A stretch of DNA of 64,000 nt from Miscanthus floridulus (GCF_019320115.1 NC_089591.1:17276502-17340501), one strand, 5' to 3'. Numbered from the stretch's first letter, positions 13,177-25,366 are shown. A program made the numbers and translations. Notes: generated by a model not told the origin, from the letters alone.

Positions 13177-13512
13177 CTGCAACACGGATCATAGAGAATT
13201 TAGTGCTTGTGCCATAAGTGCTTATAATTCAATATGATTACATGATTTTGACAATTTAAAGAAAAACATTTATACTATCCAACACTTATTACAAAGAAGC
13301 AATAAGATCCATAAGATGCAATAAGATCCAAAACATTCATTACATGGGTTTTATTACATAGCATCATCTCTAGTAGCTACACTTGAAGACGTGCGAGAAT
13401 CATACTATGCATAATGTCTCATAATACATCTCATAAGGGGTACATCATGGGGTACAACTTATGGAAGCTACTAACATGACTCATGACCACACAGGGTCAT
13501 TCTACTCTAACT
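13177..13512 (-). other. E1 ORF0-gag intergenic region with poly(A) signal and acceptor-like site
   Basis: About 335 AT-rich bases lie between the two minus-strand reading frames. It holds an AATAAA (minus strand, 13355-13350) and ends in CCGTGTTGCAG immediately before the gag ATG at 13176, which looks like a plant 3' splice site. No ORF of interest is inside. A matching arrangement exists in E3 (45236-45910). Confidence 0.55.
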
Positions 13513-14723
13513 CATACACCGGAGCTAGGATACGACTGTTCTCGATCTTGATCTCCTCATCAGACTTGTGAAGTCAGGACACGTACTTCAGGGCCTCGGC
13601 GAGCTCCTTAGTAGGCTTGGCTCCAGGTAGGGTAGGGCAGGCATCTAGGTTAAGGTGAGTCAGGGCTAACTCAAACTTCTCTATCCTAGGCTTCGTCTTG
13701 CTACAAATCTCCTTGGGTAGCTGATCCCATATACCCTTCATCTCCCTGAGGTGCTTCCTGTTAGACTTCTGCCAAGCCTGCCATGTCCTCTCACACTTGT
13801 CCTGTAGGTACTCGGTCTGCCTAAGTGCCTCGATTAGGTGACCCTAGTTGCAAACAGCCTTCTTCCTAAACTCCTCTAGCTCCTGAGTCATGGTCTTGTC
13901 CCAAGATTGGATCTTTAGCATATCAATCCCCTTGGATCTCTCTCTGTCTCCTCTGTGGTTGAACTCGGCCTTCTTGTCATCCAACTCTCTCTACAACTCC
14001 AATACCTTGCTGTCGAGGTAGCAGTTCCTGTTGCCTAGGTCGGCTGCTTTGTCCTGTAAGTCAGCGACCTCGGCTCTGTGGATTTCTTCATGACGGTTGA
14101 GCTTGTCCTGTTCTTGGCAACTGTCTCAAGTAGACTAGTTCACTCCTATGCTCCCTGCGAGTCTTGCTCCTAGTGCTCTCATAGAAGGGCCTGGTCCTGA
14201 TGTCTCCTCTGCTCCAGCTGGGTCACGTACCTGTCCTGCTCTAGTAGGTGGATAGCTAAGACACGAAGGCATCTGTCCTCCTCGGCAAAGATAACTCTGC
14301 CGGCTGTGAAGCTCTGCTCACTAGGGGTAAGGCTAAGGTCGAGAGCCTAGGGAAGTAGACGGAACTCTGTCGTCTTCAGGTGCTCGTAGTGGTCCCTCAT
14401 CACTCTGTGAAGTGCCTTGTGTGAGATAGCTCGCAGTCCCTCCTCAACTGTGTCCTCTATAGTCAACTCGGTGAAAGCTGGGATAGAAGGTAAGGCAGTG
14501 CTAGCTGGGAACTCGACTGAGGTGACAATCGGTCCTTCGATTCCTCGTTCCTGAGCTAGCTTCCCAGTGCAGGTGACCTTGACAAGCTCGTCGGGGACAC
14601 CTAACATGACGAGAACTCAGCAGAGGGTCTGTGAAAACCCCCGAGCTCACGTAGGTCGAAGGTAAGCTTGGCGTGGTCCAGGGGTAGCAGTCCTAGAGGC
14701 GGCCAGTCGACGTTCATTGCCAT
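13513..14723 (-). pseudogene. E1 ORF0: accessory coiled-coil protein upstream of gag
   Basis: An ORF of about 400 codons lies in the leader between PBS and gag. The start is the minus-strand ATG at 14723, directly after an acceptor-like ACATGCAG. The N-terminus reads MAMNVDWPPLGLLPLDHAK. After a frameshift and a TGA, an 86-codon open stretch (14607-14347) follows, with the block SIPAFTELTIEDTVEEGL. Then comes a Glu/Gln/Arg/Leu-rich region (for example LLEQDRYVTQLEQRR) that looks like coiled coil. The C-terminal part reads LTHLNLDACPTLPGAKP and ends near 13513. Multiple stops show decay. I do not recognise a catalytic domain. Its place in the leader matches E3 ORF0, but the sequences are unlike each other and this one has no H3-like tail. 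Function unknown. Confidence 0.6.
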
Positions 14724-14873
14724 CTGCATGTTTTAAGGAACATGTGTTAGCAGGTCAATATTAGATAAGCCTTGCATAAAAGTAAATGCAGGGTCGGTAT
14801 ATAACTGAAAGAAAGGCTGTTCACGTCCTATTCTATCATCCATTTCTGAGGGTTTCGTCCTATGGTCAAGTAT

Positions 14874-14886
14874 GGCTCTGATACCA
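14874..14886 (-). promoter_or_regulatory. E1 primer-binding site (initiator tRNA-Met type)
   Basis: Minus-strand TGGTATCAGAGCC lies two bases inside the 5' LTR. It is the standard initiator-tRNA-Met complementary site of plant gypsy and copia elements. Confidence 0.9.
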
Positions 14887-14888
14887 AC

Positions 14889-17800
14889 TGAAACGACCCT
14901 AATTTTCGCGAAGGGAAATCCGCAACGTCGAAGTGTAATAACACCATTGTAGATCATATTACCCAAATTCCAGTCGAATATCACATCCATACAATGATAA
15001 TATCAAAGTACAAATAGTGTGGAAGTACTTAAATTATTACATCGCCGTATTGGTGGAATCAAAAGTAGCATTCATTCGGAACAACTTGAAGATAAGATCA
15101 CCAAACTCGAGCGTAGACACGAACTCCTCAACCGTCAAACTCCTCGGAGCTATACTCCTCAGCAGAACCTGTATGCCAAAATTTATCAGTACAATTTATA
15201 CTGGCCACTCCCAACCCTATGAGCATTGCTTTGTGAAAATTGGATGCAAGTTGGATATAGTCAAAAGGAACCTATAAGGCTGGGGTTTCCTATGCATTAG
15301 CATATCAAGTATATATTAGTAGTTTGTCGAGTTTTAACACCATTCCCACACACATTCCACCCCATTTCCATTCCAGAGCTAGGTTTCAATCCTAGGATCG
15401 ATATACCTCCATCACCATCAACACCATATCATCGCTCAGTCAACAGGCCAACTCCCTCTCGGCACTGCCTCAAGGCCCATAGCCCCTGGCTACGACTGAC
15501 ACTCTCTCACGGGGGAAGAAGAGAAGGACTCATCTCACTATCTAGTTTAAGCGAAACCCAGGAAAGGTCCATAGCCGACAAGTCGGCACATGTATTGATC
15601 GATCAACCATACACTCTGCAGAGGTTTTACATAACCACAAGATCCACCTTCCTCGCTGACCATCGTCAACTGGGCTGATTTTGGCTGCTTGCTAGCCTAG
15701 GATAATGCCACTCTACCATTTAGCCCTGGTACACCCCCAGTCTAGTCAGGGGTGGCTGAAACTGTGAGTCATGAGCCAGGTCCACAAGGTCTCCATGAAG
15801 TCTCGGAAGGGTGTGGGGGAAATCCTCCGCGCCCCGTACCTCCTTACACTATCCGCTATCAACCTAGCAGTAGTGGCAATGTCCTACCAAGTAGTCCGGC
15901 CATCCCGCACCATATAGGGCGAGTGGTATATAAGGCTTTCCGGTGAATCTGAGTACTAGTAAGTCCTTAGGGGTGACCAAGCCAGAATGTCTTCATCATG
16001 GTTTCCATTTATCGTGCCACCACAGCACCTCCATCCCGGGCTCCTCCCATCACAGGTTCACACCTAGGACCACCTCATATACCATTTACCCACCACAGGT
16101 ATCCATTCTAGGGGTGCCCAGGTAGCACCTCATGGCAAGACTTGCCCTAGGCTCGTCGTATACTCCAACTTGGTCGACACAACCCACACCCTCCACACAC
16201 CCAAGTCCCACATGCAGCACTCTCCCCAAAGTCCAGATAACACCAGTTTCCACCACGCATGTAGTATAAGCGTAGTAGAAGTATAAATAATGAAATATAT
16301 ATAGCAGTGAGCGTGTGTCTAGACTAATAGCAGGGTTTGCAGGGGTAAGGTTGCGTCAAGGTAAAGGCCTTCAAGTAAGCATACTACCATGCAATTCCTA
16401 TCATGAAATGACTGTAGCAGTAAAAGTGAAGCAATAGCAGTTCTATATTAGCCATGCATAATAGGTGCTACGAGATTGGGTGGGATGTGGCACCTTCAAT
16501 GTAGTCATCTCCGTTCTCTTCACAGTACTCCCAATCCTCGTCTATCTGGTTCTCCTCCGAGTCTGCAAACGATCGCATTATAGTCGCGTTAGCGACGTCT
16601 ATAGAATAGCACAAAGAAGCAATGAAAATTCAAAAGAGCCAAATGCACTCAAACATGGGTTCATTGCGTAGAGCTCGATTTTAGATGAATTTTGGTCCTA
16701 GTTTCGTATTTTTCTGAGGTCATATGAATTAGTTATGAATTTCCAAAGTTTAAATCATTTCTGAAAATGGAAAAAGGCTGAATTAATCCTGGGCTGACAC
16801 ATGTCACGCAGTGACTGGTCCACGTGGCATGCTGACATCAGCATTATGTCAGCATGATGTCAGCATCTCGGTTCCGAGCTGACAGGTGGGGTCCAGCTGA
16901 CATCAGCATGACGTTAGCAACGTCATCAGTTCTGACAAGTGGGTCTAGGGGCTCTTGGGTCACTGACATGTGGGTCTGGTCAAAGTCAACATCAGTCAAC
17001 AGGTGAGTCAATGGTCAACGGTCAGAGTCACCAACATGTGGGGCTTGGGTTGCTGACATCAGCAGCTGATGTCATCGTGACATCAGCATGATGTCACCTT
17101 GGCTGTGTTGCTACTGACATGTGGGTCCCGCGTGACATCATCATGACGTCAGCATCTGACGTGTGGGTCCAGAGTGTCTGTGCCACTGACATGTGGGGCT
17201 AGGTCAATGGTCAACATTGACCAGTCAACGGTCAACACGGACTGGGTCTCAAACGGGCTCCGGCAGGCTTCGGGTTAGGCCGGTCTGGGCCAGACACGTG
17301 GCAAGCTGTGACGCTGCCACATCATAGCCGTGGGCCTCTACTGGGCTTCGTCCACAGCGCTGGCTCATGGTGCGTGGTTCATGGTGGACATAGGTTCACG
17401 GTCCATGGACCTAAGACAGGGTCCATGGTGGACCGAGTCCACCCTTCTTCTCTTAGGCGTGGTTCATGTGCACCGGGTGCAGGCGTGGACGGCCGGCGAG
17501 GGGTGTCTCCCCTGTTTCTCCCATGGCTGTGCTCCCACCAGCGGTGTGCTCATTGGTGAGCCTCCATGGTAGCGCTAGTGTCCAATTGGGGAGGGGAAAG
17601 GCTTCCCCAGGCCACGGTGATCATGATGCTGGGGTCTAAGTGGTGGCCGGGGCCTTCTAGGGCGTTGGCCACGGCAGCTGGTGGCTTGGCAGTGCTCGCC
17701 GGTGGCAAGGTCACGCATGCAGGCTCTCCGGTGGCTCGACTAGGCAGATAGGGGCTTCTGCGGTTCTGTGGGTGCACGACAAAGGTGTCTAGGGCTCAAG

Positions 17801-19235
17801 GCATGGCTTCGGGTTCCTAGGTGGCCGGTAGGGACTCCTCGGTGGCCACGACGACATGGTGACGACGGCGAGGCATGCGGGTGATCTACGGGGCTCTGGT
17901 GGGGTGGTCACGGCGTGGTCGCGGATGTGTGCGTGGGTGCATGTGTTCCCAGCGGCCGGAGATAGCCCTAGCCTACGTGCTCCCGGTGTGGAGCGCCATG
18001 GTCGACAAGGTGAGGTTCGGTGGCGGGCAGGGAGAGACCAGAAGGGGGCTCACCGTGGGTGTCGAAGGCGATAGGGTGGCGATGCAGTGGCAGTTTGAGG
18101 TCGTGTAGCTCCGGTAGCCGTGCAGTGCCGACCCGCGACCGTGATGATGACGATGGCATCGCCCTCGGCTCCGGCGGCTTCGGCAGCACGTGGGGGCTCC
18201 GATCCTCCTCACACGATCTCCCTCTCAGCCCTCTACTCTTGGTGCGGTGCAGCTGCTGGGCCACCAAGCGGTGGCTGTGGCTGAGAGAGAGGCTGAGGCG
18301 CCGGGCGTGGCTTTATAGCCGAGCACCATGCCTCCCATGGCGGCTGGCATCATGTGGTGGAGGCGTGTGCACCGCATCAGACGGTGGCGTGGGGTTGCGT
18401 GAGCACGGAGCAAGGGGGACAGGGTCATGCCCTGGGTGTGACCCCCTGGCCCACCCCTGCCACCGCTGTCGGCTGTTGGTCACGCGGGTGGTTGAGCGTG
18501 GCGTGGAGAAGATGAACAGGGAAAGGCTGACGGGTGGGGCTCGGTAGGCAGCGACAGCAGGCGAAGCGGAGGCGCGCGGGCGTGCTGGGCCGGCTCGTGG
18601 GCCGCGCGCGCGCGCTGGGAAGACGGGAAGGGGGTTGGCAGGCTAGTTGGGCTGGCTGGCTGGCGCGGGCCGAGCAGGCCGAGCCTACGAGGCCTTCTTC
18701 TTCCTCTTTTCTTTTTCTGTTTTATTTTCCTCCTTCCTTATTTGAATTCAATTTTGATTTTTAAATTTGGATTCCAAATTGATGCACCATATTCATTGGA
18801 GTTTTTGATATGAGGCCCACAACATACTTATATATATATTAGGAATTTATTTAGCTATTTTGTATAACAAAAATAGGTGTGGTTTTTGTTATACAAAGGT
18901 AGAATTAGTTTTTCTCTTTAAACCTTTATTCCTTGGTTTGAGTTTTAATTTTTTTATGGTTTATTATTTTATTAGAGTTGTTAAGCATATCATAACTCAA
19001 ATGGAAATCCAAATCACATTTTGAATTAACAATGTATGCAATACTTTATTTGTTAGAATTTAAATAAAAACAATTAACTAATGACATGCCATGTTTATAT
19101 GTTAACTTGGGTTGGGGTTAGACCTAATGCATTTCTTAGGTTGGGTTCCTATACATGACACTCATCATCACCTGGGAGTTTTGAGAAAAAATTTGTAGTT
19201 GGTATTTTTGATGTATGAATTTTTGGGTTGTTACA
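14889..19235 (-). repeat. E1 5' LTR (4347 bp)
   Basis: The right-hand copy of the E1 LTR with the same TG...CA ends as the left copy, and the promoter-bearing copy for the minus-strand element. Its TGACGTCA array is shorter than in the left LTR (several tens of bases missing near 16830), so most of the length difference between the two LTRs may lie there. Confidence 0.93.
18311..18318 (-). promoter_or_regulatory. TATA box of the E1 5' LTR promoter
   Basis: Minus-strand CTATAAAG is conserved with 7594-7601. Transcription would start about 30 bases downstream (near 18280) and run left into ORF0 and gag-pol. The start position is inferred, not seen. Confidence 0.6.
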
Positions 19236-19240
19236 CTGGT
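19236..19240. repeat. Target-site duplication of E1, right copy
   Basis: CTGGT directly after the LTR terminal CA matches 4139-4143. Confidence 0.95.
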
Positions 19241-20706
19241 GGTCTCGGATGGCCGGGAGGTAGCCCGAGGTGGCTCGGCCACACGCATAGGCGGCCATAG
19301 CGGGCGACTGCACGGCGACGGCGGAGCTCCCGGCGACGGCGAGGCTGGGGTGGGTGGTACGGTTTCGGGGAAACCACGAGGAGGTGGTGGTGCTGCTGGC
19401 TAGGAGCAGGGGAAGCACATAGGCAGGGAACAGCGGCGGCGGCAAGCTTCACTGCTCGGCCATGGCGGCGGCGCACCGTTCGGCGTGCATGGCGACGATG
19501 AGAGCTTGCAGAAGAGTGAGAAGTGGCGAGCGCGAGTGAGGAGTAGAGGGCGCCGGGCGCTCGGTTTACATGCACAAAGGTGGGGGCGAGGTGGCAAGCC
19601 TCTCTATATGTCGGCCACGTTAAAAAATTCCAGGCTAGCTCAAAAATGTCTGAACACACGACTGAACCTTCATTTTCTCGCCTCTCTATCTCCTAAATCG
19701 TTTAATTTTGGCACGAGAGGTAGTAACAAATGTTGTAGATCTACGGGTAAACTCCAACATTGCCAATATCAACATCATCTAAAACTCCACGGTTTTCAAA
19801 CTATGAGGCACCAAAGTACACTACACGAAAACTGAAAAGCGTTAAAAGACTTAGAAATATTTCCATGTTTTCAAACAGCAATACAATGATCTTTGTGATC
19901 CAAATTCAAGCATGTTAGGAGCTGAACTAGCCTATGACCCAAAAATAAAAGTTGTTACACTCCTCAAGTACTACAACTTTGTTTTAGGTTGCAGATCCAT
20001 GCAAAGTTTCTAAAATGCAATTCAACTCCAGTCAAACATACCACATGCAATTGGTACTTCACACTATCGGTATGACTTAGAGACCAAACTAGCTTTAGTC
20101 ATGAATACCAAAGTAGTTCCTAGTGACATTCTAAACATGTTAGAAGCATTCTTAAGGTTCCACAATCCTTTCAAACATTGATCACATGTAAATCCTATGT
20201 CAAACCAAGCATATTATCACTTAGGAGCTTAATTAGGTGAAGTGATCCACATGATCATTGCTCCAATAGGCATTCTAAGTGTAGCTAAGGTATTTTAGTG
20301 ACCAACATCAACCACATGCACTCAATCACACATGATCATAAGCATACACATAGAGAAAACGTAAAATAACAAGTCATGTTTCACATGTTCTCATTCACCT
20401 AATAAAGCAATCCAAGAAAGATTATAACTTATCATTTCATGTGACTTCTCGATTCCAAACTTCACGAAACTTTTCCAATCATCAATGTGGGTGGAAAATT
20501 GATGTGAAGCACATGAAAGAAGCACCCTCAACATTACTTAGGTGTATATCTGAAAAGGGCCAATATGCAAGCAAAGGTGTGTTGCCCAAGTTTAAGTTGG
20601 AGCTCACTCTTGTAGATTTGATCTTGACACCTTCATCACCACTTAACATGTCATGTTTGAGCTCAAACCCATTGCTTAACTGGTGACAAACACCTGGGGT
20701 GTTACA
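19241..20706 (-). repeat. Element A 5' LTR, right part
   Basis: Continuation of the LTR interrupted at 4143. It starts in the GC-rich promoter-proximal part, with a possible minus-strand TATA-like sequence (CATATAGAG) near 19610. It then becomes AT-rich and ends GGGTGTTACA, the inverse of the TGTAACACCC start seen at 58750. ORFs on both strands at 19149-19835 are GC-bias products with no domain. Confidence 0.85.
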
Positions 20707-21189
20707 TGCCCGACTGCCCGTTCTTAGTCTCATCTACCGAAAGCCTACTCTAGAAATGCAACAAATCCAAAGACTCCCACCTTGATTGGTCTGAATCATG
20801 TCTAGTTGTTTGGTCCACACATCTTTTCTCCACAACCTTTTTGTCTTGTCTAAATCATATTTTGGTATGCCTTATTCTTATTCCATTTGGTACTGTTACA
20901 AATTCTTGGATGTTATCTCCTATATATTTTTTGTGCACACTTTATTACGACTTCACCTTCAACAAATTATCGTTTTGATCAAAGAAATTAGTCTATGAAG
21001 GAAAAGAAGAGCAAGGTGAATAAATAAGTCTACCGTATCAAGAAAGACTGGAATTCAAATAAAAATTCAGATTTCACACTAGACAATTATTGAAGAAGTA
21101 TTGGCTACTTCTTTGATCAAATTGCCTTAATAACAAGAGAGAAGATAAGTTACAAATAGATGGTAAACCTAGGTTTAACAAACACTCCC
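20707..21189. other. Unassigned AT-rich sequence
   Basis: About 480 bp to the right of the element A LTR. I see no coding domain, terminal repeat or RNA gene. It may be flanking target DNA of element A or part of an older, unrecognisable repeat. Confidence 0.4.
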
Positions 21190-21618
21190 AGTCCAAAAAT
21201 TAGTTATTGCGACGCAGACGACCCAGGTCCAAAGAGAAGCTACCCACACCGAAGACACTGGACGATAGCCAATTCCATGACAAGCATAGAACAGGTGCGC
21301 TGCGGCTGATGGAAGACGCCATCATATATTCCAAAGTTTCTAGAACGTCAACAACATCAATGAATCGAATCACTTTCTCAAGATATCTAGCTGATTCTTT
21401 TCATTGCCCCAAGCCACCAATCAACAAAAATGATGCTATTCTAGAGCTAAGTCCTGCAGATTGTGGTTGATTGATTCCACATCCACATCACACAGACCAC
21501 ACGTATTGTTGTCCTAGAGATTGTGGCACCGTTTCCACTGAGCTGTCCATCAGCAATCTTGCAAAGCAAACAACACAAAAGGCTTTACCTTTGGTAGAGC
21601 AGGCACTTCCCATAGCTC
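21190..21618 (-). pseudogene. Dead LINE tail with zf-RVT domain
   Basis: Translating the minus strand gives recognisable pieces of the zinc-binding reverse-transcriptase C-terminal domain found in plant LINEs: ELWEVPALPKVKPFV, then TCGLCDVDVESINH with the CxxC...H pattern, then after a frameshift FDSLMLLTF. In-frame stops occur every 20-40 codons. No open frame remains. This is separate from the LINE at 22311-51734, which has its own copy of the domain, so it is an older LINE or a related pseudogene. Confidence 0.65.
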
Positions 21619-22310
21619 AATGACTCCTTGTTGTTTGATGAGATTTTGTCAAAAATTTTCTCACATGTGAATGTGTGTTTATCTAGCTATGTGCTGACAA
21701 GAAACAAGATAAATAAAAAGTTAGCAGGTGTATCAAATTTTCGTATATGCAAATATGCTATGGCGTATACGCATTTTCTACATATGAAGGACGCACGTTA
21801 GCGAACTGAGATACATACACATGTTTTGTACACCATTCACACATAAATGAAAAGTTCTCTACCATTTGGCACAGGAGTGAGAATCACAACGTAATCTTAC
21901 TCATCATTGAGAAACGTTGCAACCTCCATTTGGCGAGGATATCCTAACACTTGGCACCATGTATCTGGCAATGGAGTTGTGAAGGTTCAAACAGGGGATC
22001 TTCGAGAACCCGAAGCTCCGAAAGGATATCTCTCGCTAAAATATATGGCCTTATGGGGAAGGAAGATTGCTCGGATAAAATCAGTTTGAAAAAGAAAAAC
22101 AGGGAGAGATAAAAATGAAACATTATAGCATCCGCGCTGTTAGGCTTGAGCAGCTAAAGTAGAACGGGAAGCATCCTCCAAAGGAATCACAGGAGATGGT
22201 GGCGAGTCCCTCAAACATGTCTATCGTCTTTGTGGTCCTAGATGCTTGTTCCTCACTGATTATTAAAAGCAGAGGGACAAAACTGACTAGTGCAGAGGGA
22301 AGCCGACGTT
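21619..22310. other. Unassigned sequence left of the LINE A tail
   Basis: About 690 bp with scattered short ORFs and no recognised domain. It directly abuts the poly(T) run that marks the 3' end of the minus-strand LINE, so it is the target DNA of that LINE or an older repeat. I found no convincing LINE target-site duplication. Confidence 0.4.
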
Positions 22311-22662
22311 TTTTTTTTTGAAGAATCTAGAGGGGCCCGTAATTTATTGAAAAAGGAACCAAAAGAGTTTAAGCAACAGTACAGGTTAACGAAAAAAGAA
22401 AGGGAGAACAACATCACAGAGCAGGGAGCAAACTAAGTGACAAAAAAAACTCAAAAAAAAAATCAACAACAGGAGACAATCTATTCTAGACTCTGGATCC
22501 ATGTGATCAACTGTTCTTCCTGTCCTGTCTTCACTCGATGCTGAAGAAGCAAGAGTTCTCTGAAGAAAACACGTCTGCATCCAAGCAGATCTAAACTGAC
22601 ACCTTTGAAGATAAGGTCATTTCTTGCTGTCCAGATAGTCCATCCACAAAGAGATGTTCAAC
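22311..22662 (-). other. LINE 3' UTR and A tail
   Basis: On the minus strand the sequence downstream of the zf-RVT region runs into an A tract (plus-strand poly-T at about 22311-22321). The short ORF at 22386-22580 is not gene-like. Confidence 0.7.
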
Positions 22663-23407
22663 TTATTCTTCCACCAGATGATTGCACAAGACACAATTAT
22701 AGGAATCCAGATGCATGTTCCTTCTTCTCAGAATGTTTCTGGTGCTAAGTCTGTCATTGAGTAGAAGCCAAAAGAAGACTTTATGTTTAGGCTGACATCT
22801 GCTCTTCCATAGCCATTTGAAGGTGGGGTGAATCTCTGTATGTCCAACTAGAATTTTATAGACTTTGGCCAAGGCAAAGATGTTGGATCCCCAGGAATAC
22901 AACCAACTGTCATTATTGTCACTAAGGGGCATACTTTCAATCAAGTGCTGAATGTCTTGCAATTGCAGAAAAGCAGGTTGAGACAGTGGTAACTGAAACA
23001 AATCTGAAAATACCTCCTAACTGAAAGCTTTCCGAACTAAAATCAGTTTGTTCTTTGCAAAGGAGAAAAGTTCAGGAGCTGAAGTAGCCAGGGACTGATT
23101 ATTCCAAGTGTCATACCAAAATAGTGCACTCTCTCCATTCTCCACATGAGGACTAGCAATAAGTTTAAAGTCTGGAAGAAATTTCAGGGTATCCCTCCAC
23201 CAAAAGGAGCCTTTTTGACATGGTTTGGCAGCTTCCCATTTCTGTAATGCTTCTCCCAGATCAGATTGACCCATGGGAGGTCATTTTTGTTAAAGAACTA
23301 TGAAAGTTTTTAATGAGGAGCGCCTTGTTTTGCTTCTCAATGTCAATAGTTCCCAGGTCACCTTCTTCTTTGGGTTTGCATACCATCTTCCAAGCTGCCT
23401 TTGGTGG
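22663..23407 (-). pseudogene. LINE ORF2, C-terminal piece: RT end and zf-RVT
   Basis: Three overlapping minus-strand open stretches encode the end of the LINE ORF2 protein. The segment AAWKMVCKPKEEGDLG follows directly on from the piece beyond E2. Then come GSFWWRDTLK and ALFWYDTWN, and the zinc-binding domain FKWLWKSRCQPKHKVFFWLL with NCVLCN. Frameshifts separate the stretches, so ORF2 is inactive. E2 inserted at 23407/35982. Confidence 0.88.
23403..23407. repeat. Target-site duplication of E2, left copy
   Basis: GGTGG before the left LTR matches 35982-35986 after the right LTR. Confidence 0.95.
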
Positions 23408-25349
23408 TGTCGGCGCGAAAACATGGTAGCCGCGCCGGGTGGACACGCAGCAAGCCGGAATGATCTCGAGATCTGCCTGGCTTCAACGCAGGACCAGTCG
23501 ACCCTAGGAATTCTCAAGGGCGTGCCAGTTAATTTGACCTGCAATTGACAATGAGAGAAAGTTTATCAGTAATTTAGGGTGGAACATGCCGGTTTTGCCC
23601 AGACAGTTCCAAGTGTGCCGCTTCGGGAGCAGTCAGACAGGAAAATCAACTAAAATAGCTGATACGAGAAGAAATCGACCGTTAAGGACTGTAAAGCTCG
23701 TGGGTCATGATCGATTTTATAGTAACGAATACAATGCACCCAGTTTTTATGATCCTTTCCCTTAAGCTATTAGCGTGTATGCGTCAAAGATACATCACTG
23801 GCTAAATTAGATTTTGATTAATGCGTGGTGTAGAGCCAATGAATCCGGTGAGAAGAGATATGCCACGCAAATAATCAACTGTTTAATATAGACAGATCTA
23901 CGAACCGTCTAGATCTAATCTTTTACCGTCAACAGTGAGATTCGACTGGATCAATGCAGCTATGATGATGATAATAGTCTAGAACCAGAAAGTCCAAAGA
24001 ACTGACCATACTTCAACAGCTTCATGAAAACATGCCATATCTGTGAAAGCACAGGCGAATCGACTAAAATAGCCGATTTAGATAGAAAAAGAATTACAGC
24101 ATGTGAACAATCGACTATTCAAAATAGACAAATCTAAAAACTCATCAGATCTAACCTATTATCCTTAATAGTGGGGTTCGACTGGATCGATGGCAGCCAT
24201 AATAAAGACAACAAGTCAAACCTTTAAAATAAATAGATCTATTCACATTTAATAGAGTCATGAAGACACACTATAAGCGTTAAAGTATGAGCAATTGGCT
24301 ATTTAGCCGATGCAGGCATAGCAAATAGTCAAGGTCACGTCTGGTCGAAAGCAAATCTACCAGCCAGCATACTCTGATTTAAAGTGCTAACAATGGGGAT
24401 CGACCGGATCATTACAGCCATAATAGCGAGCTATAGACCAGATTCAACTAGCTAGCACACCTTCTCAAGGTCAGACATGCCTTGACCGCGTACTGTACAC
24501 GATCAAGATTATAGTAGAATAGCCGATAAAACATAATCTGTCATTTAAAGTAAGAACCATCGCAATGTGACAAAATAAACAATGGACTAAAGGATGTGAG
24601 GCTGATCTAGATTGATCTCGATCGGGCAGATTGATATTGCTGAAACTAATGACAACAAGAGCATCATCAAAATCGGTAACTTAATGAATCTACCCGAAGG
24701 ACGCCACCCTTAGGTAGAGCCGATAACTTGACCTTAATCTAATTCGAGCAGTGGAGGTCAAACTTAACAGATGCAGCCATACCTGAACTAGATAAGGATC
24801 GATAACTAACTTATACTAGAGCTCGTAAGAGGTCGGCCGGACTGATGCAACCTTACAAACAAGAGTATAAGCCATGACAGTACTTACAGATAAGCCGGAG
24901 GTCGACCGGATCGATGCAACCCTACTTGTTGAAGAACTCACCGAGATCTACAATACTCCTACTCCGAAGGGTTGGCGTGGAGCCAAAAAAAGTAATTGAT
25001 ATTGATTGATTCGGGATCCTTTTACAATAGCCGTGGTCCAATATTTATACCCGAAACCTAAGCATGAATCCTACTCAAATACAACTCATTACAATCTTTG
25101 GAATAAAATAAAATATTCCTAACTTAAGATAACTTGGACCCCAATCTTCCCTTTTTATAGAGTCTGACATATTTTCCGACGCCAACCGTAGCTCATTGAC
25201 GTTATCTACTGATGTCATCCGAAGAGAGCCGATCCTAGTACCGCATCTGAATCAGCTGATATCGATCATTATGCAATCGATTCCTTGATAAACACAATCT
25301 TGGAAGCTTCGAGTTCCCATGTTCTTCTTCCCAAATTTTGGTGTAAACA
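23408..25349 (-). repeat. E2 3' LTR (1942 bp)
   Basis: TG...CA-bounded repeat matching 34039-35981. Minus-strand TATAAATA lies at 25042-25049. It has many copies of the hexamer GCCGAT or its complement ATCGGC. Confidence 0.93.
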
Positions 25350-25366
25350 CATGCCTCCCAATTTTG
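25350..25366 (-). promoter_or_regulatory. E2 polypurine tract
   Basis: Minus-strand AAAATTGGGAGGCATG immediately upstream of the 3' LTR start TGTTTACACC. This purine-rich sequence fixes the E2 orientation as minus. Confidence 0.75.

Larger units (their letters stand above)
4144..19235 (-). mobile_element. E1: Ty3/gypsy chromovirus, Tekay/Del-like, 15.1 kb
   Basis: A structurally complete LTR retrotransposon on the minus strand with TG...CA LTRs at 4144-8519 and 14889-19235, 5-bp TSDs, Met-type PBS at 14874-14886 and polypurine tract at 8521-8532. The internal order on the minus strand is leader, ORF0, gag, protease, RT, RNase H, integrase, chromodomain. The chromodomain remnant and Met PBS place it among chromoviruses, most likely Tekay/Del. 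The coding part has many stops and at least one frameshift, so this copy cannot be autonomous. The LTRs differ at 7 of 120 positions where I compared them (4201-4320 against the matching part of the right LTR). Confidence 0.93.

Noticed and set aside
14733..14990. Minus-strand ORF spanning the E1 LTR-PBS boundary as a gene
   Set aside because: It crosses the LTR end and primer site, has a near-copy over the other LTR end (3874-4239), and ends before the ORF0 start, so it is incidental.
22311..22321. Poly-T run as a Pol III terminator
   Set aside because: It lies exactly at the 3' end of the minus-strand LINE and is best read as its A tail. No A/B boxes or RNA gene are near.
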